DNA from: CAZHUM01 sp046484045
Lineage (GTDB): Archaea > Thermoplasmatota > Thermoplasmata > Halarchaeoplasmatales > Halarchaeoplasmataceae
Reading direction: 5' to 3'
DNA length: 14,448 nucleotides
NCBI GenBank assembly: GCA_046484045.1
Contig: JAWOBZ010000093.1
Coordinates: 1-14,448 of the forward strand
The translations under genes were made by a program, and so were the position numbers. Each line of letters opens with the position of its first letter. The stretch's first letter is position 1. This document shows, piece after piece, positions 13,577 through 14,448 of the stretch. The notes beneath the pieces are model-generated. The model saw only the letters and a program-made list of their open reading frames with translations, was not told the DNA's origin and did not search any database.

Positions 13577-14215
13577 TTACCCTGCTATCTGTTCAACTAG
13601 TTCCAAAAGGTACTTAGCCTCTTTATCATCAGGATTGATCTTCAATACTTTTCTTAATCCTTTAATACTCTTTTCGTAGTTTTTCAGCGAAAAAAAAGCC
13701 AGTGATTTGTTGTAAGTTGCTATCTTGTGCCTAGGATACCCTCTCAGTGCCATGTCGTAGTACTCTAGTGCTTTCTTGTACTCACCACAGAAAAAGTGTG
13801 CGTTACCCAACCTGATGTAAATCTCGGGTCTTTCATAGCCATTGCCACCGTTAGAACGATACTGCTGTATGATCCTGTCCGACATCTCGATGACCTTCTT
13901 TTCCTTTTCACTCAACTCGATCTCTTGATTCGGCTGAAGTTTCAATGGTAGGCTGAGTATTGTCAAATTGGCAGATAGTAGTGAAAAAGCATCTTGGACA
14001 TTCCTCTCGTAAAGGAGAGCAGACTCTAACGTTACCAGGGATTGAGTGAGTTTTTTATTTCTTCTCTCCTGGGAATACTGTTTTCTCTCGGATTTGACTT
14101 CCATGTCCTTATCTCTCCCATCACCATAAGTTTTTTCTTTAGGCTCATATCCGCACTTGGTGCATTTTCCTCGAATGATCTCGTTACCGCATAAAGGACA
14201 TTCCCTCATCAACAT
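13577..14215 (-). CDS. Zinc-ribbon and TPR protein
   Basis: A presumed protein-protein adaptor of unknown target. The 212 residues start with a zinc ribbon, CPLC (Cys6, Cys9) and CTKC (Cys18, Cys21), then a charged linker to about 58 rich in Lys and Arg, and a helical middle (59-120). Two clear TPR units follow: 130-163 (IYIRLGNAHFFCGEYKKALEYYDMALRGYP) is split across its helices with the usual G, Y, A positions, and 164-197 has the same layout (NKSLAFFSLKNYEKSIKGLRK, INPDD). A partial third helix ends the protein. The box A lies 21-27 bases upstream, and depending on the transcript start either the ATG at 14215 or the one at 14209 (MRECPLCG) is used. It resembles the other zinc-ribbon helical protein in overall plan but not in detailed sequence. 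Confidence 0.85.
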   Translation of the reverse strand: MLMRECPLCGNEIIRGKCTKCGYEPKEKTYGDGRDKDMEVKSERKQYSQERRNKKLTQSLVTLESALLYERNVQDAFSLLSANLTILSLPLKLQPNQEIELSEKEKKVIEMSDRIIQQYRSNGGNGYERPEIYIRLGNAHFFCGEYKKALEYYDMALRGYPRHKIATYNKSLAFFSLKNYEKSIKGLRKVLKINPDDKEAKYLLELVEQIAG

Positions 14216-14230
14216 TTTATCAAAAAAGGT

Positions 14231-14240
14231 TGTTTATAAT
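14231..14240 (-). promoter_or_regulatory. Box A promoter of the zinc-ribbon/TPR gene
   Basis: The minus strand reads ATTATAAACA, centred 21 bases before the ATG at 14215 and 27 before the ATG at 14209. The spacing seen at other genes in this window (25-27) favours the second ATG on a leaderless mRNA. Confidence 0.5.
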
Positions 14241-14297
14241 GTTTTGGCCGGTTTATCAATATTTTGCCGAAAAATCACCCCTTTCGATGGAAAAAGA

Positions 14298-14304
14298 TTT
14301 AAAA
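14298..14304 (+). promoter_or_regulatory. Box A candidate for the PRC-barrel gene
   Basis: TTTAAAA is centred about 33 bases before the ATG at 14334, which would give a leader of about eight bases. It is divergent from the zinc-ribbon/TPR promoter. Confidence 0.4.
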
Positions 14305-14333
14305 TCCAATATGATATACGGTAATCGATTGCA

Positions 14334-14448
14334 ATGTTGGAAGAAGTATCAGAAATGATTGGCCTTCAGGTTTATACGAAGTCGGGCATGTTCCTAGGAA
14401 CAGTGAATAATGTAGTGATGGATCTAGAAGATGGGAAGGTAGACGGCA
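14334..14448 (+). CDS. PRC-barrel domain protein (3' end outside the window)
   Basis: Only 38 residues are visible, running off the right edge. They read as the first half of a PRC barrel: SEMIGLQVYTKSGMFLGTVN followed by NVVMDLEDGKVDG, with the G-x-x-V-x-x-x-x-G-x-x-x-G-x-V pattern and an acidic turn. Short archaeal PRC-barrel proteins are common, and some (the CdpB group in haloarchaea) act in cell division with SepF, but nothing here allows that assignment. The ATG start is supported by a TATA-like element upstream and by the domain beginning within ten residues. Confidence 0.75.
   Translation, partial: MLEEVSEMIGLQVYTKSGMFLGTVNNVVMDLEDGKVDG

Noticed and set aside
1..14448. Search for tRNA, rRNA, insertion sequences, integrases, toxin-antitoxin or restriction genes
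   Set aside because: No cloverleaf, transposase motif, terminal inverted repeat or such gene was recognised by eye; genes fill nearly the whole window.

Overview
The window looks like a piece of an archaeal chromosome, most likely an uncultured Thermoplasmatota-type euryarchaeon. This rests on gene content: PurP and MptA (archaeal purine and pterin enzymes), an archaeal-size Nep1, an archaeal DUF89 protein with an N-terminal CxxC, several small zinc-ribbon proteins and large repeat-rich surface proteins. Promoter layout agrees: TATA-like box A elements lie about 25-27 bases before many start codons, so many transcripts appear leaderless. The lineage call is an inference; no rRNA or other taxonomic marker is present.

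Left part (1-4434), housekeeping: dihydropteroate synthase (folP), then purP and nep1 as a two-gene unit on the + strand, a convergent DUF89 metal-dependent phosphatase, and the GTP cyclohydrolase mptA read divergently from it. MptA and FolP sit at the head and middle of pterin cofactor synthesis. PurP uses formate and ATP for a purine step that other organisms run on a folate cofactor.

Middle part (4436-12074), the most interesting region: three genes, all on the minus strand, in transcription order a Ras/Rab-like small GTPase with an extra C-terminal helical region, a secreted eight-bladed PQQ-like beta-propeller protein with a PKD domain, and a 1481-residue cell-surface protein. The surface protein has a signal peptide, a heavily sequon-rich ectodomain (one Fn3-like domain, six copies of an Ig-like repeat, six cadherin-like domains), one membrane span and a cytoplasmic domain that reads as a longin/roadblock-like fold, the fold used by small-GTPase regulators such as MglB. 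I propose, as an inference, that this is a surface receptor that signals to or regulates the neighbouring GTPase.

Right part (12199-14448): divergent from the GTPase is a zinc-ribbon protein with helical repeats. Next are a class I SAM-dependent methyltransferase and a zinc-ribbon/TPR protein (both minus strand), then the start of a PRC-barrel protein that runs off the window. No tRNA, rRNA, CRISPR array, insertion sequence or phage gene was seen. Intergenic gaps are all under 160 bases.
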